This document shows positions 1 through 6,306 of a DNA stretch of 11,021 bases, piece after piece (within the stretch, counting starts at the first letter, position 1; every line of letters begins with the position of its first letter). This stretch comes from CAZPQV01 sp964588705 (GTDB lineage: Bacteria; Bacteroidota; Bacteroidia; Flavobacteriales; Weeksellaceae). Made by a program: the position numbers and the translations under genes. The stretch is from the NCBI GenBank assembly GCA_964588705.1, contig CAZPQV010000066.1, positions 1 to 11,021 on the forward strand. The letters are read 5' to 3'. The notes beneath the pieces were generated by a model. It was not told the origin of the DNA. It worked only from the letters and a program-made list of their open reading frames with translations, and searched no databases.

Positions 1-19
1 CTAAAAATAGTTTTTTCAT
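1..19 (-). CDS. Possible start of a leftward gene for an exported protein (partial)
   Basis: Read on the minus strand, an ATG at 19 opens a frame beginning Met-Lys-Lys-Leu-Phe-Leu and runs off the window. A basic start followed by hydrophobic residues is typical of a signal peptide, and the AT-rich stretch before the ATG resembles flavobacterial leaders. A TATTTTTG box on the same strand about 55 nt upstream would supply a promoter. Only six codons are visible, so the product cannot be named and the call rests on context alone. Confidence 0.35.
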
Positions 20-74
20 AATTATTTATTTAAATTAGTCATCCTAAATTAATAATATTTTTCATATAAACAAG

Positions 75-82
75 CAAAAATA
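75..82 (-). promoter_or_regulatory. Candidate Bacteroidota -7 box for the leftward gene at the left edge
   Basis: On the minus strand these bases read TATTTTTG, an exact match to TAnnTTTG. No clear TTTG box lies 17-19 nt upstream, so the assignment is weak. It would start transcription about 50 nt before the possible ATG at 19. The rest of 20-250 is very AT-rich, and I see no gene in it. Confidence 0.3.
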
Positions 83-174
83 TGCATATTTGATAATTAA
101 TATGTTAATTTATTAAATGTTTAATCTTAAAAAACGTTAAATCCTTTGGTCCGATAATCAATTTAATAAGCAAA

Positions 175-201
175 AAATCAGATACATACAGCACCTGATT
201 T
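175..201 (-). terminator. Candidate intrinsic terminator of phoH
   Basis: Downstream of the phoH stop, read on the minus strand, AAATCAG and CTGATTT form a perfect 7-bp stem around a 13-nt loop. The second arm continues into a run of T, as expected for a rho-independent terminator. A second, purely A/T-rich dyad (TTTTAAC and GTTAAAA, 205-223) lies between it and the gene. The stem is short and poor in G+C, so its efficiency is uncertain. Confidence 0.4.
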
Positions 202-250
202 AAATTTTAACTTAAAGTTAAAAAAATTCACATAATTAACGAAGTCATAA

Positions 251-1210
251 TCACTCGTCACGGAGTCTTTTTTCCTCTCTCGTATAAGCATTTATAATTT
301 TTCGTACGACTGGGTGTCTTACCACATCTTCGTCTGTGAGGTGTACGAAGCCAATTTCTTCTACTCCGTTCAGAATACGCATTGCCTCCCTTAAACCCGA
401 TTTCTGACGCATCGGTAAATCAACCTGACTTGGATCTCCGGTGATAATAAATTTCGCATTCATGCCCATTCTGGTTAAAAACATTTTCATCTGAGAATGA
501 GTGGTATTCTGTGCTTCATCCAAAATAACAAAAGCTTCGTCCAGCGTTCTACCCCGCATAAATGCCAAAGGCGCAACTTCAATGACTTTCTTTTCAATAT
601 ATCCTTCGAGCTTTTCATGCGGAATCATATCACGAAGGGCATCATATAAAGGCTGTAAATACGGATCGAGCTTCTCCTTTAAATCTCCCGGAAGAAACCC
701 AAGACTCTCTCCTGCTTCAACCGCAGGTCTCGTAAGAATAATCCGCTTTACCTGTTTGTCTTTCAGCGCGCGAACCGCCAGTGCAACACTGGTATACGTT
801 TTTCCGGTTCCTGCAGGTCCGATGGCAAAAACCATATCTTTCTTCTCACTTTCGCGAACGAGCTTTTTAAGATTAGTGGTCTTGGCTTTAATCACTTTTC
901 CATTCACTCCTTTCACAATGATATCCTGGTCGAAAACCAACTGCTTCTCGAATTCATCCTTTATTTTCAGGATGTTCTCGATATCTTTTAAAGTAATGGT
1001 ATTGTTATCTGAAATAAATTTTACAATATCGTCTAATCTCTGTTTCAGGATATCAAGCGTATCCTGGTTACCCATCGCGAAAATATAATTATCGCGACCT
1101 GTAATTTTAAGAGTTGGAAATCCTGATTTTATTAAATTGAAATTCTGATTTTGTACGCCATAGAAGGCTTTGGTATCTATACCTGAAAGTTCGTAGTTCA
1201 GTTCAAACAT
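251..1210 (-). CDS. phoH: PhoH family ATPase
   Basis: This 319-residue protein is a cytoplasmic P-loop ATPase of the PhoH/YbeZ family, which resembles the helicase superfamily 1 ATPase core and is linked in other bacteria to RNA metabolism and ribosome maturation. The Walker A motif GPAGTGKT is at residues 131-138 and the Walker B stretch VILDEAQN at 228-235. The conserved segments TRPAVEAGESLGFLPGD (160-176) and ITGDPSQVDLP (256-266) are also typical. The first ~120 residues form the usual N-terminal region of bacterial PhoH. The length matches the family and the frame is intact. The ATG at 1210 gives a normal N-terminus. The gene diverges from the SAM hydrolase-like gene across about 110 bp. 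The partner gene ybeY is not in the window. The family assignment is secure; the cellular role is inferred from relatives. Confidence 0.95.
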   Translation of the reverse strand: MFELNYELSGIDTKAFYGVQNQNFNLIKSGFPTLKITGRDNYIFAMGNQDTLDILKQRLDDIVKFISDNNTITLKDIENILKIKDEFEKQLVFDQDIIVKGVNGKVIKAKTTNLKKLVRESEKKDMVFAIGPAGTGKTYTSVALAVRALKDKQVKRIILTRPAVEAGESLGFLPGDLKEKLDPYLQPLYDALRDMIPHEKLEGYIEKKVIEVAPLAFMRGRTLDEAFVILDEAQNTTHSQMKMFLTRMGMNAKFIITGDPSQVDLPMRQKSGLREAMRILNGVEEIGFVHLTDEDVVRHPVVRKIINAYTREEKRLRDE

Positions 1211-1233
1211 AAATGATGTAAAGATTTAATTCT

Positions 1234-1241
1234 TAAATGTA
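1234..1241 (-). promoter_or_regulatory. Candidate -7 box for phoH
   Basis: On the minus strand this reads TACATTTA, one base off TAnnTTTG. It lies 24 nt before the phoH ATG, which would give a leader of about 18 nt. No TTTG is properly spaced upstream; the nearest TTG is only 12 nt away. This is a weak call. Confidence 0.28.
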
Positions 1242-1308
1242 ATATAAATAATCCAATTGCAGGCATTTAGTTTTCCACATTAAGACCAATCATAAAGTCT
1301 ATTTTTCG

Positions 1309-1316
1309 TATTTTTG
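1309..1316 (+). promoter_or_regulatory. Bacteroidota -7 box for the SAM hydrolase-like gene
   Basis: TATTTTTG matches TAnnTTTG exactly and ends only 4 nt before the ATG at 1321. Transcription from it would begin at or within a few bases of the start codon, so the mRNA would be leaderless or nearly so. There is no good TTTG box 17-19 nt upstream, which lowers confidence. Confidence 0.5.
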
Positions 1317-1320
1317 CGCT

Positions 1321-2154
1321 ATGCCCGTTATTACTCTGACCTCCGATTACGGACTTATCGATTACCGCGTTGCTGCCATTAAAGGGAGCATTCTTACATT
1401 GAAGGAAAATGCGGTAATTGCGGACGTTTCGCATAATGTTGACGCATACGATCTGAAGCAGGCCTCTTACATCGTAAACAACGCTTACAAACACTTTCCT
1501 GCAGGAAGCGTGCACATTATTTGTGTTGACAGTTTTTTTCGCAAAGAAGTAAGAAGTATTCTTTATAAAGTGAACGGACATTTTTTTCTGGCGGCTGACA
1601 ACGGTATTTTAAGCCTTATATTTCCTGAAATAAAACCCGAAGCCGTTTACGAAATCACCCTCAACAACCGGTTTGATGACGAAGTGAATTCCAGAACGCT
1701 TGATATTTTTGTACCGGCTGCGGTTCACTTAATTAATGGAGGCTTACCTGATGTAATTGGCAGAAAAATTAAAAACCCTAAACAGCTCTCTGCTCCGCGC
1801 CCGGCGTTTGCTGAAGGAAATACACCTACAATTGTGGGAGAAGTGATGTACATTGATAATTTCGACAATTTAGTATCGAATATCAGCAGGGAATTTTTCA
1901 ATAAAATCAGTGCTAATTACGGCAGTTATATTATTAAATTCAGAAACCTGTCGCTTTCAACCACGTATAAAAACCATACTGATATTGTGAAAGACTGGAA
2001 ACTGGAACGCGAATATCATGGTAAATCTGTAGCCATTTTCAATGAGGCCGGACTTCTGGAACTCTGCATTTACAAAGGCAGTAAAGAAAACGGAGCAAAA
2101 ACACTTTTCGGACTGAACGTAGGCGAAAAAATTTATATCGAATTTCAGCCATAG
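1321..2154 (+). CDS. SAM hydrolase / SAM hydroxide adenosyltransferase family protein (DUF62)
   Basis: This 277-residue soluble protein belongs to the DUF62 family. Characterised members cleave S-adenosylmethionine with water to adenosine and methionine; the halogenating enzymes FlA and SalL are relatives. Family landmarks are the N-terminal TLTSDYG (residues 6-11), AAIKG (18-22), the D-V-S-H motif near 35-38, ADNG (92-95), PAAVHL (132-137) and YIDNFDNL (177-184). The start is fixed because the family begins immediately before the VTLTSD-like strand. Two conserved motifs deviate. The usual VDPGVG loop, which carries the catalytic Asp, reads VDSFFR here, with Asp70 retained. The usual DNFGN reads DNFDN. 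His136 matches the catalytic His position. The activity is therefore probable but not assured. A hemJ-like gene follows 60 bp downstream with its own promoter box. Confidence 0.85.
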   Translation: MPVITLTSDYGLIDYRVAAIKGSILTLKENAVIADVSHNVDAYDLKQASYIVNNAYKHFPAGSVHIICVDSFFRKEVRSILYKVNGHFFLAADNGILSLIFPEIKPEAVYEITLNNRFDDEVNSRTLDIFVPAAVHLINGGLPDVIGRKIKNPKQLSAPRPAFAEGNTPTIVGEVMYIDNFDNLVSNISREFFNKISANYGSYIIKFRNLSLSTTYKNHTDIVKDWKLEREYHGKSVAIFNEAGLLELCIYKGSKENGAKTLFGLNVGEKIYIEFQP

Positions 2155-2187
2155 CAAACCATTTTACATTAAAACCGCAATAAATCT

Positions 2188-2195
2188 TATATTTG
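2188..2195 (+). promoter_or_regulatory. Bacteroidota -7 box for the hemJ-like gene
   Basis: TATATTTG matches TAnnTTTG exactly and lies 19 nt before the ATG at 2215, which gives a short leader of about 13 nt. The -33 position holds only a T-rich ACATT/TTACA segment and no clear TTTG. Its location supports the ATG at 2215 over the TTG six bases upstream. Confidence 0.5.
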
Positions 2196-2214
2196 CATTT
2201 CAAATTATTTGCTG

Positions 2215-2778
2215 ATGCTTTACCTCATTCTAAAGGCGGTTCACATTATTTTTATGGTCAGTTATTTTGCCGGGATTTTTTATCTCGTGCGTATTTTTGT
2301 TTATTATAAAGATACTGATGAATTTGATGAAAATAAAAAGAAAATTCTACGCGAACAGTATGTTTTTATGGCGCGGAGACTTTGGAATATCATCACCGTT
2401 CCGGCGTTCATCATCATGCTTGTTTCCGGTCTGTGGCTGATTGTGGTTTATTATCCAAACTTTCCACTGCTCACTTTAAAGCCGTTTTCATGGTTTTATA
2501 TAAAATTATTTTTCCTCATTGGACTTTTTATTTATCATTACTGGTGCTGGAAAAAAGTTCTTGAACTAAAAGCTCTGAACGGAGAAACCCTCAATAATGC
2601 CAATATCAAACTTCGCCAAGCCAATGAAATTGCTACTTTCCTGCTCTTTCTTGTGGTGTTTACGGTGATTTTAAAATCTGCGGTAATGATTTACTGGTGG
2701 CAATTAATTGTAGGATTTGTCGTTTTGGTGGTGGTGATTATGGCGATTGTAAAATTGGTGAATAAGAATAAAAAATAA
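2215..2778 (+). CDS. hemJ: HemJ-like membrane protein (protoporphyrinogen IX oxidase candidate)
   Basis: This is an integral membrane protein of 187 residues resembling HemJ (UPF0093), the oxygen-independent route from protoporphyrinogen IX to protoporphyrin IX in many bacteria that lack HemY and HemG. The N-terminus, with His10 in KAVHIIFMVSYFAG and a following FYLVRIFVY, is the family signature. Other supporting segments are ARRLWNIITVPA near 53-64 and FYIKLFFLIGLFIYHYW near 94-110, which contains Lys97 and His108. Hydrophobic segments fall at about 2-24, 58-80, 92-112 and 137-155. A fifth at about 162-182 is followed by a basic tail. I chose the ATG at 2215: a TTG at 2209 would add only two residues, and family members begin just before the first helix. 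No other heme genes are nearby. The function is inferred from family resemblance. Confidence 0.82.
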   Translation: MLYLILKAVHIIFMVSYFAGIFYLVRIFVYYKDTDEFDENKKKILREQYVFMARRLWNIITVPAFIIMLVSGLWLIVVYYPNFPLLTLKPFSWFYIKLFFLIGLFIYHYWCWKKVLELKALNGETLNNANIKLRQANEIATFLLFLVVFTVILKSAVMIYWWQLIVGFVVLVVVIMAIVKLVNKNKK

Positions 2779-2783
2779 TTTCA

Positions 2784-2855
2784 GGGTGCAAGATGCAAGT
2801 TACAAGATGCATTATTATCTCATTAACTTGAAACCTGAAACTCGAAACTTGAAAC
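2784..2855. repeat. Bipartite 7-bp tandem repeat element, copy A (before gldF)
   Basis: Four consecutive 7-bp units at 2784-2811 (for example GGGTGCA and AGATGCA) are followed by a 16-bp AT-rich spacer. Four more units at 2828-2855 all end in GAAAC (for example TTGAAAC and CTGAAAC). The two halves are imperfectly inverted relative to each other. The element nearly fills the hemJ-gldF gap and ends 7 bp before the gldF ATG. I find no TAnnTTTG promoter in the gap. Read in reverse complement, the copy at 5264-5393 has the same layout and a 17-bp stretch matching at 15 positions. Confidence 0.75.
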
Positions 2856-2862
2856 AAAATAA

Positions 2863-3591
2863 ATGATTGCTATTCTAAAAAAAGAACTTTGGAGTTATTT
2901 CGGAAACTGGAGCGCGTGGATCATCATCGCTGCTTTCAGTTTAATTGGAACTTTATTCCTGTTTTTCTTCGATAACGATTCCAATATTTTTGAAATTGGA
3001 AACGCATCATTACAAAGTTATTTTGCACTGTCGCCGTGGTTGTTAATGTTCATCATTCCTGCACTTTCGATGAAATCTTTTGCAGAAGAACAGCAATCCG
3101 GAACATTGGGCTGGCTGTTCTCACAACCCTTAAAAATTTCGGAAATCGTTTTCGGAAAGTTTCTTTCGGTGTTTATTGTAGGGGTTTTCTGCATCATTCC
3201 ATCAATTATTTATCTCTACACCATTTACGTTTTAGGAATCCCTGCAGGAAATATTGATTTTGGAGCAACTTTAGGAAGTTACTTTGGATTACTGCTGCTT
3301 ATCGGCGCTTTTGCTGCCGTTGGAATCCTTGCCTCTTCCCTTTCCTCCAACCAGATTATGGCATATTTGCTGGGCGTTTTCATTTGCTTTATTCTTTATT
3401 TTGGAATTGAGCAGCTGGCGAGTTACAAACTTTTGGGAGGAGCAGATTATCTCCTTTCAAACCTTGGTTTTTATTCGCATTTCATTGCCTTTACAAGAGG
3501 ATTAATTGATTTAAAAGATGTCGGATATTTTGTGTTCATCATCGGTTTGTGTGTGATTTTAGCGGTTAATATTGTTGAAAAAAAGAAATAG
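2863..3591 (+). CDS. gldF: Gliding-motility ABC transporter permease GldF
   Basis: This 242-residue ABC-2 type permease matches GldF, which with GldG and the ATPase GldA forms an inner-membrane transporter needed for gliding in Flavobacterium johnsoniae. Its substrate is unknown. About six hydrophobic segments are visible, near residues 18-36, 54-70, 102-122, 137-157, 163-182 and 219-238. The cytoplasmic loop FAEEQQSGTLGWLFSQPLK (73-91) is the characteristic E...GTL...P motif of ABC-2 permeases that contacts the ATPase. The length is that of known GldF, and the start ATG gives the expected MIAILKKEL beginning. Its TAG stop is one base before the gldG ATG, so the two are co-transcribed and probably translationally coupled. 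gldA is not in the window, as in F. johnsoniae, where it is unlinked. Related bacteria that do not glide also carry gldFG, so motility cannot be assumed. Confidence 0.92.
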   Translation: MIAILKKELWSYFGNWSAWIIIAAFSLIGTLFLFFFDNDSNIFEIGNASLQSYFALSPWLLMFIIPALSMKSFAEEQQSGTLGWLFSQPLKISEIVFGKFLSVFIVGVFCIIPSIIYLYTIYVLGIPAGNIDFGATLGSYFGLLLLIGAFAAVGILASSLSSNQIMAYLLGVFICFILYFGIEQLASYKLLGGADYLLSNLGFYSHFIAFTRGLIDLKDVGYFVFIIGLCVILAVNIVEKKK

Positions 3592-3592
3592 G

Positions 3593-5260
3593 ATGAAGAA
3601 GTTTATTAAAACAGATACGTTCAAATTTTTAGTCTATTTCCTTTTACCGGTGACGCTACTGCTGGTATTTTCCGGTATTCGCTTCGACCTCACGAAAGAA
3701 AAGCGTTACACCCTTTCTGAAACAACGGTAAATATTCTTAAATCAGTTGAAAAACCTGTTGATATTGAAGTTTACCTCGAGGGTGATTTTCCTGCAAGTT
3801 TCAAACAGTTGCAGAACGAGACCAAATTTATGTTGGAGGAATTTAGAAAAATTAATCCAAAAGTTGATTTCAAATTCGTAGATCCCATCAAAACCAAAAT
3901 GTCGCAGGATACGTTGATGGCAATGGGAATGAGCCCTTCTAAACTACCCGATTTCAAAGATGGAAAAATCTCAGAAATCATCATCTTTCCATATGCTGTT
4001 TTTAAATATGATGGTTATGGTTCGTCCACCAACCTTATTGTTCCTGCAACCGGAACCTACGCATCAGAACAACTGAACCGTTCCATCGAAAATCTTGAAC
4101 ACAATCTAATTTCAGGAATTATATCAATTACTCAGGAACACCGCAAAAATGTTGGGATTCTGGTCAATCATGATGAATTGCGGCCTGATGAATTCAAAGG
4201 TTTTATGGAAATGACTCTTGAAAATTACAACGCAGGTCCTGTCATTCCGGAAAACTCCGGAGAACTGACATTAGATGATGTTCCGACGTTAAAAAAATAC
4301 GACGCTTTGGTCATTGCCAAACCAAGAAAAGCATTCACCGATGGTGAGAAAGTAATCCTCGATCAATACATTATGAACGGTGGAAAAACGCTTTGGATGA
4401 TTGATGCTGTGAATGCTGAAATGGACACGCTGAATGTTTCCAAAAAAATCATGGCTTATCCGATTGATATCAATATGACGGATTTCTTTTTCAATTATGG
4501 AATCCGCATCAATTCTGCATTGGTAAAGGATGTTCAGAAATTTTCATTGCTAAGATTGGTAACCGGTGAGATTCAGGGAAATCCGCAATATACGAGTTTG
4601 CCATGGCCGTATTTTCCATTGGGAATTGCTGAAAACAAAAATCCAATAACCAATAATATCAATCCGGTAAAATTTGAGTTCCCCACCTCTATCGATACGC
4701 TTGGAAGACCGAATGTTAAAACCAATATTCTTTTCGAATCAAGCCCGAAAACTGTTTTAAAGCAAGTTCCAAATTATGTTGATTTAAAAGAAATTGCTTC
4801 CGTTGACAGTCTCGGACAAACCGAAAGACCAACAACTCCAAAGATTTTTGCGGTTTCATTAGAAGGAAAATTCAACTCAGGATACGCATCAAGAAGCGAG
4901 GGTAAATCTTTCCCGAATTTTAAAGCTGAAAGTCCGGAAAACAAAATGATTGTCATTGCCGACGGTGATATCGGACGAAATAAAGTCATTCGCGGCGAAG
5001 CATTGCCTTTGGGTTATGATTTGCTCACCAATCAACAGTTCGGAAATGAGCAGTTTCTTCAAAATGCTTTGGATTGGCTTTTAGACGACAGCAACCTTAT
5101 TGAACTCCGCAACCGAAATATCGAAGCCCGACTTCTTGACCGACAGCGCATCAACGATGAAAAAACAAAGTGGCAATGGCTGAATCTTCTGCTTCCTTTG
5201 GTAATTATCGGAGGATTGGGAGCGTTGTTCTTTTGGCTGAGAAAGAGGAAATTTAATTAA
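3593..5260 (+). CDS. gldG: Gld ABC transporter accessory subunit GldG
   Basis: This 555-residue protein is the partner of GldF. It is annotated in flavobacteria as the substrate-binding or auxiliary component of the Gld ABC transporter. It has an N-terminal membrane anchor (about residues 11-29), then the family segment RFDLTKEKRYTLSE (30-43) and a long extracytoplasmic region of the DUF4350/ABC_transp_aux kind. A C-terminal membrane helix (about 529-548) precedes a basic tail. The first and last helices would tether a periplasmic domain at both ends. The frame extends upstream to a TTG at 3572, but the ATG at 3593 is preferred: it follows the gldF stop by one base and gives the usual MKKF-like beginning. 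The A/G-rich end of gldF may serve as the ribosome binding site. The gene is intact and of normal length. The transported substrate is unknown. Confidence 0.92.
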   Translation: MKKFIKTDTFKFLVYFLLPVTLLLVFSGIRFDLTKEKRYTLSETTVNILKSVEKPVDIEVYLEGDFPASFKQLQNETKFMLEEFRKINPKVDFKFVDPIKTKMSQDTLMAMGMSPSKLPDFKDGKISEIIIFPYAVFKYDGYGSSTNLIVPATGTYASEQLNRSIENLEHNLISGIISITQEHRKNVGILVNHDELRPDEFKGFMEMTLENYNAGPVIPENSGELTLDDVPTLKKYDALVIAKPRKAFTDGEKVILDQYIMNGGKTLWMIDAVNAEMDTLNVSKKIMAYPIDINMTDFFFNYGIRINSALVKDVQKFSLLRLVTGEIQGNPQYTSLPWPYFPLGIAENKNPITNNINPVKFEFPTSIDTLGRPNVKTNILFESSPKTVLKQVPNYVDLKEIASVDSLGQTERPTTPKIFAVSLEGKFNSGYASRSEGKSFPNFKAESPENKMIVIADGDIGRNKVIRGEALPLGYDLLTNQQFGNEQFLQNALDWLLDDSNLIELRNRNIEARLLDRQRINDEKTKWQWLNLLLPLVIIGGLGALFFWLRKRKFN

Positions 5261-5263
5261 GTT

Positions 5264-5319
5264 TGGGATACGAGTTCCGGGATTCGAGTTGCGGGATACG
5301 GGATACGAAATACGTGTTT
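5264..5319. repeat. Heptamer array, left half of element copy B
   Basis: Eight consecutive 7-bp units without a break start 3 bp after the gldG stop. They alternate between types such as CGGGATA, CGAGTTC and CGAAATA, all starting with CG except the first (TG) and varying mostly at positions 3-7. No coding frame here has any recognisable protein. It is separated from the right half by 18 bp. Confidence 0.8.
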
Positions 5320-5337
5320 ATTCAATAAATCTTCCAC

Positions 5338-5393
5338 CATCCTGCATCCTGTACCATGCACCATGCATCCTGCATCCTGCACCCTACACCATC
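5338..5393. repeat. Heptamer array, right half of element copy B
   Basis: Eight uninterrupted 7-bp units follow the pattern YAYCMTR, four of them exactly CATCCTG. They end at the base next to the DUF4268 stop codon. The two halves of copy B are imperfect inverted repeats: CGGGATA against the complement of CATCCTG matches at 5 of 7 positions, or 6 of 7 allowing a G-U pair. The whole 5264-5393 unit could therefore fold as a long imperfect hairpin between two convergent genes. Confidence 0.8.
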
Positions 5394-5822
5394 TCAAACA
5401 TCTTTAATAAAGTCTTCAAATTCAAAATAAAAGCGTTCGAATCCATCCATTTTTTCGACAAAAAATTCAAAGATTTCTTGCCAGGTATTTTTGTTGAAAA
5501 CTGAAACATTATGTTTTTCAACCCAAATTCTGCTGATGATTTTTCCGTTTTCTAAAGTGTAGAATTCGTCCTTATAAAAATCACCGATATAATCTTTCAG
5601 AATATCTTCCAACGACCAAATCTTCTCGTAATAGGCATTCCGGAAGAGTTCATCTTTCATTTCAATATCAATGTAAACTTCTGCTTTCTTATTGTCTGCA
5701 GAAAATTTGAACGAAAAGTCCTTGATCTTGGTATCATACAAAATCCATTTTCTCGGAAACGACTTCCCGAAAGCTGTCCAAAATTCTTTCTTCAGTTGCT
5801 GAGCTTCTTGTTTTGAAAACAT
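5394..5822 (-). CDS. DUF4268 domain-containing protein
   Basis: This 142-residue soluble protein makes up a single DUF4268 domain, a family of unknown function common in Bacteroidota. The N-terminal MFSKQEAQQLKKEFWTAFGK, the following WILYDTKIKDFSFKF and a later YIDIEMKD are its recognisable parts. The sequence is rich in aromatic and acidic residues and has no signal peptide, membrane helix or obvious catalytic motif. The domain also occurs at the C-terminus of larger proteins with nuclease-like parts, but nothing of that kind is fused here. The ATG at 5822 is supported by the promoter just upstream. The gene converges with gldG across the heptamer element and diverges from the Rrf2 gene across only 36 bp. 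Confidence 0.85.
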   Translation of the reverse strand: MFSKQEAQQLKKEFWTAFGKSFPRKWILYDTKIKDFSFKFSADNKKAEVYIDIEMKDELFRNAYYEKIWSLEDILKDYIGDFYKDEFYTLENGKIISRIWVEKHNVSVFNKNTWQEIFEFFVEKMDGFERFYFEFEDFIKDV

Positions 5823-5841
5823 TTATTAAATTTGGTTCTTG

Positions 5842-5870
5842 CAAAAGTAATTTAAATAATGCTTTCCAAA
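5842..5870 (-). promoter_or_regulatory. Promoter of the DUF4268 gene, overlapping the Rrf2 start
   Basis: On the minus strand, TTTG (5867-5870) is followed after 17 nt by TACTTTTG (5842-5849), matching the full Bacteroidota promoter consensus. Transcription would begin around 5836, about 14 nt before the ATG at 5822. The -33 box lies inside the first codons of the rightward Rrf2 gene, so the two genes share control DNA. Confidence 0.6.
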
Positions 5871-6266
5871 AAATCACAATACGCATTCAAAGCACTCTCC
5901 CATCTTGTTGAAAAGAGAAATGACGGGCCGGTTTTGATTTCTGAAATTGCCCAAACCAAAAAAATTCCACTAAAATTTTTGGAGAATATTCTTCTCGAAA
6001 TGAAGAAATCAGACATTCTAGAAAGTAAAAAAGGAAAAGGTGGCGGCTATTTTTTAAATCAGAAACCTGAGGATGTTTCGCTTGCCAAAGTTATTCGTTT
6101 AGTCAACGGGCCCATCGCAATGATTCCGTGTGTAAGTCTCAATTTTTATCAGAAATGTGAGAACTGTAATGAAGATCACTGCGGTCTTCACGACGTTCTT
6201 ATCGAGGTAAGAGACGCTACTTTAAGCATCCTTGAAAAGAAAACCCTTTTAGACCTGATCGACTGA
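5859..6266 (+). CDS. Rrf2 family transcriptional regulator with a four-cysteine cluster
   Basis: This 135-residue protein is an Rrf2-type winged-helix regulator, the family of IscR, NsrR and CymR. The N-terminal MLSKKSQYAFKAL, the helix-turn-helix region around 26-48 (ISEIAQTKKIPLKFLENIL) and the wing KKGKGGGYFL (57-66) are typical. Cys91, Cys100, Cys103 and Cys108 follow the wing, with His111 just after. This resembles the metal-ligand region of IscR (three Cys and a His) but has different spacing (CX8CX2CX4C), so an iron-sulfur cluster or thiol-based sensing is plausible but unproven. The gene lies 76 bp upstream of cysH on the same strand, before the cys promoter, so it is the obvious candidate regulator of that operon. 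By analogy, CymR controls cysteine metabolism in Bacillus. Its own promoter is unclear: only a poor TAATTTAA box lies before the ATG. Confidence 0.88.
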   Translation: MLSKKSQYAFKALSHLVEKRNDGPVLISEIAQTKKIPLKFLENILLEMKKSDILESKKGKGGGYFLNQKPEDVSLAKVIRLVNGPIAMIPCVSLNFYQKCENCNEDHCGLHDVLIEVRDATLSILEKKTLLDLID

Positions 6267-6282
6267 GTTTTTTTGAGCTATT

Positions 6283-6306
6283 AGTCCACCAGTTTTGTGG
6301 GCTTTT
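6283..6306 (+). terminator. Hairpin after the Rrf2 gene, overlapping the cysH -33 box
   Basis: AGTCCAC (6283-6289) and GTGGGCT (6297-6303) form a 7-bp stem, with one T-G pair, around a 7-nt loop. The second arm runs into TTTT, so it looks like a short intrinsic terminator for the Rrf2 gene. The same inverted repeat covers the -33 element of the cysH promoter, so it could instead be, or also be, a regulator-binding site. Confidence 0.45.

Noticed and set aside
85..92. Rightward CATATTTG box as a promoter
   Set aside because: It has one mismatch at a conserved base, no -33 box, and no rightward gene for more than 1 kb downstream.
501..1088. 195-codon open frame on the plus strand opposite phoH
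   Set aside because: It is the antisense shadow of a clear PhoH gene, with a serine- and phenylalanine-rich composition typical of such shadows and no recognisable domain.
5264..5393. Possible CRISPR array
   Set aside because: Units are 7 bp and directly adjacent, with no unique spacers of 25-40 bp and no cas genes nearby.
5289..5504. Open frame running from the heptamer arrays into the DUF4268 gene
   Set aside because: Its first half simply translates the repeats and its second half is antisense to the DUF4268 gene. There is no promoter or family likeness.
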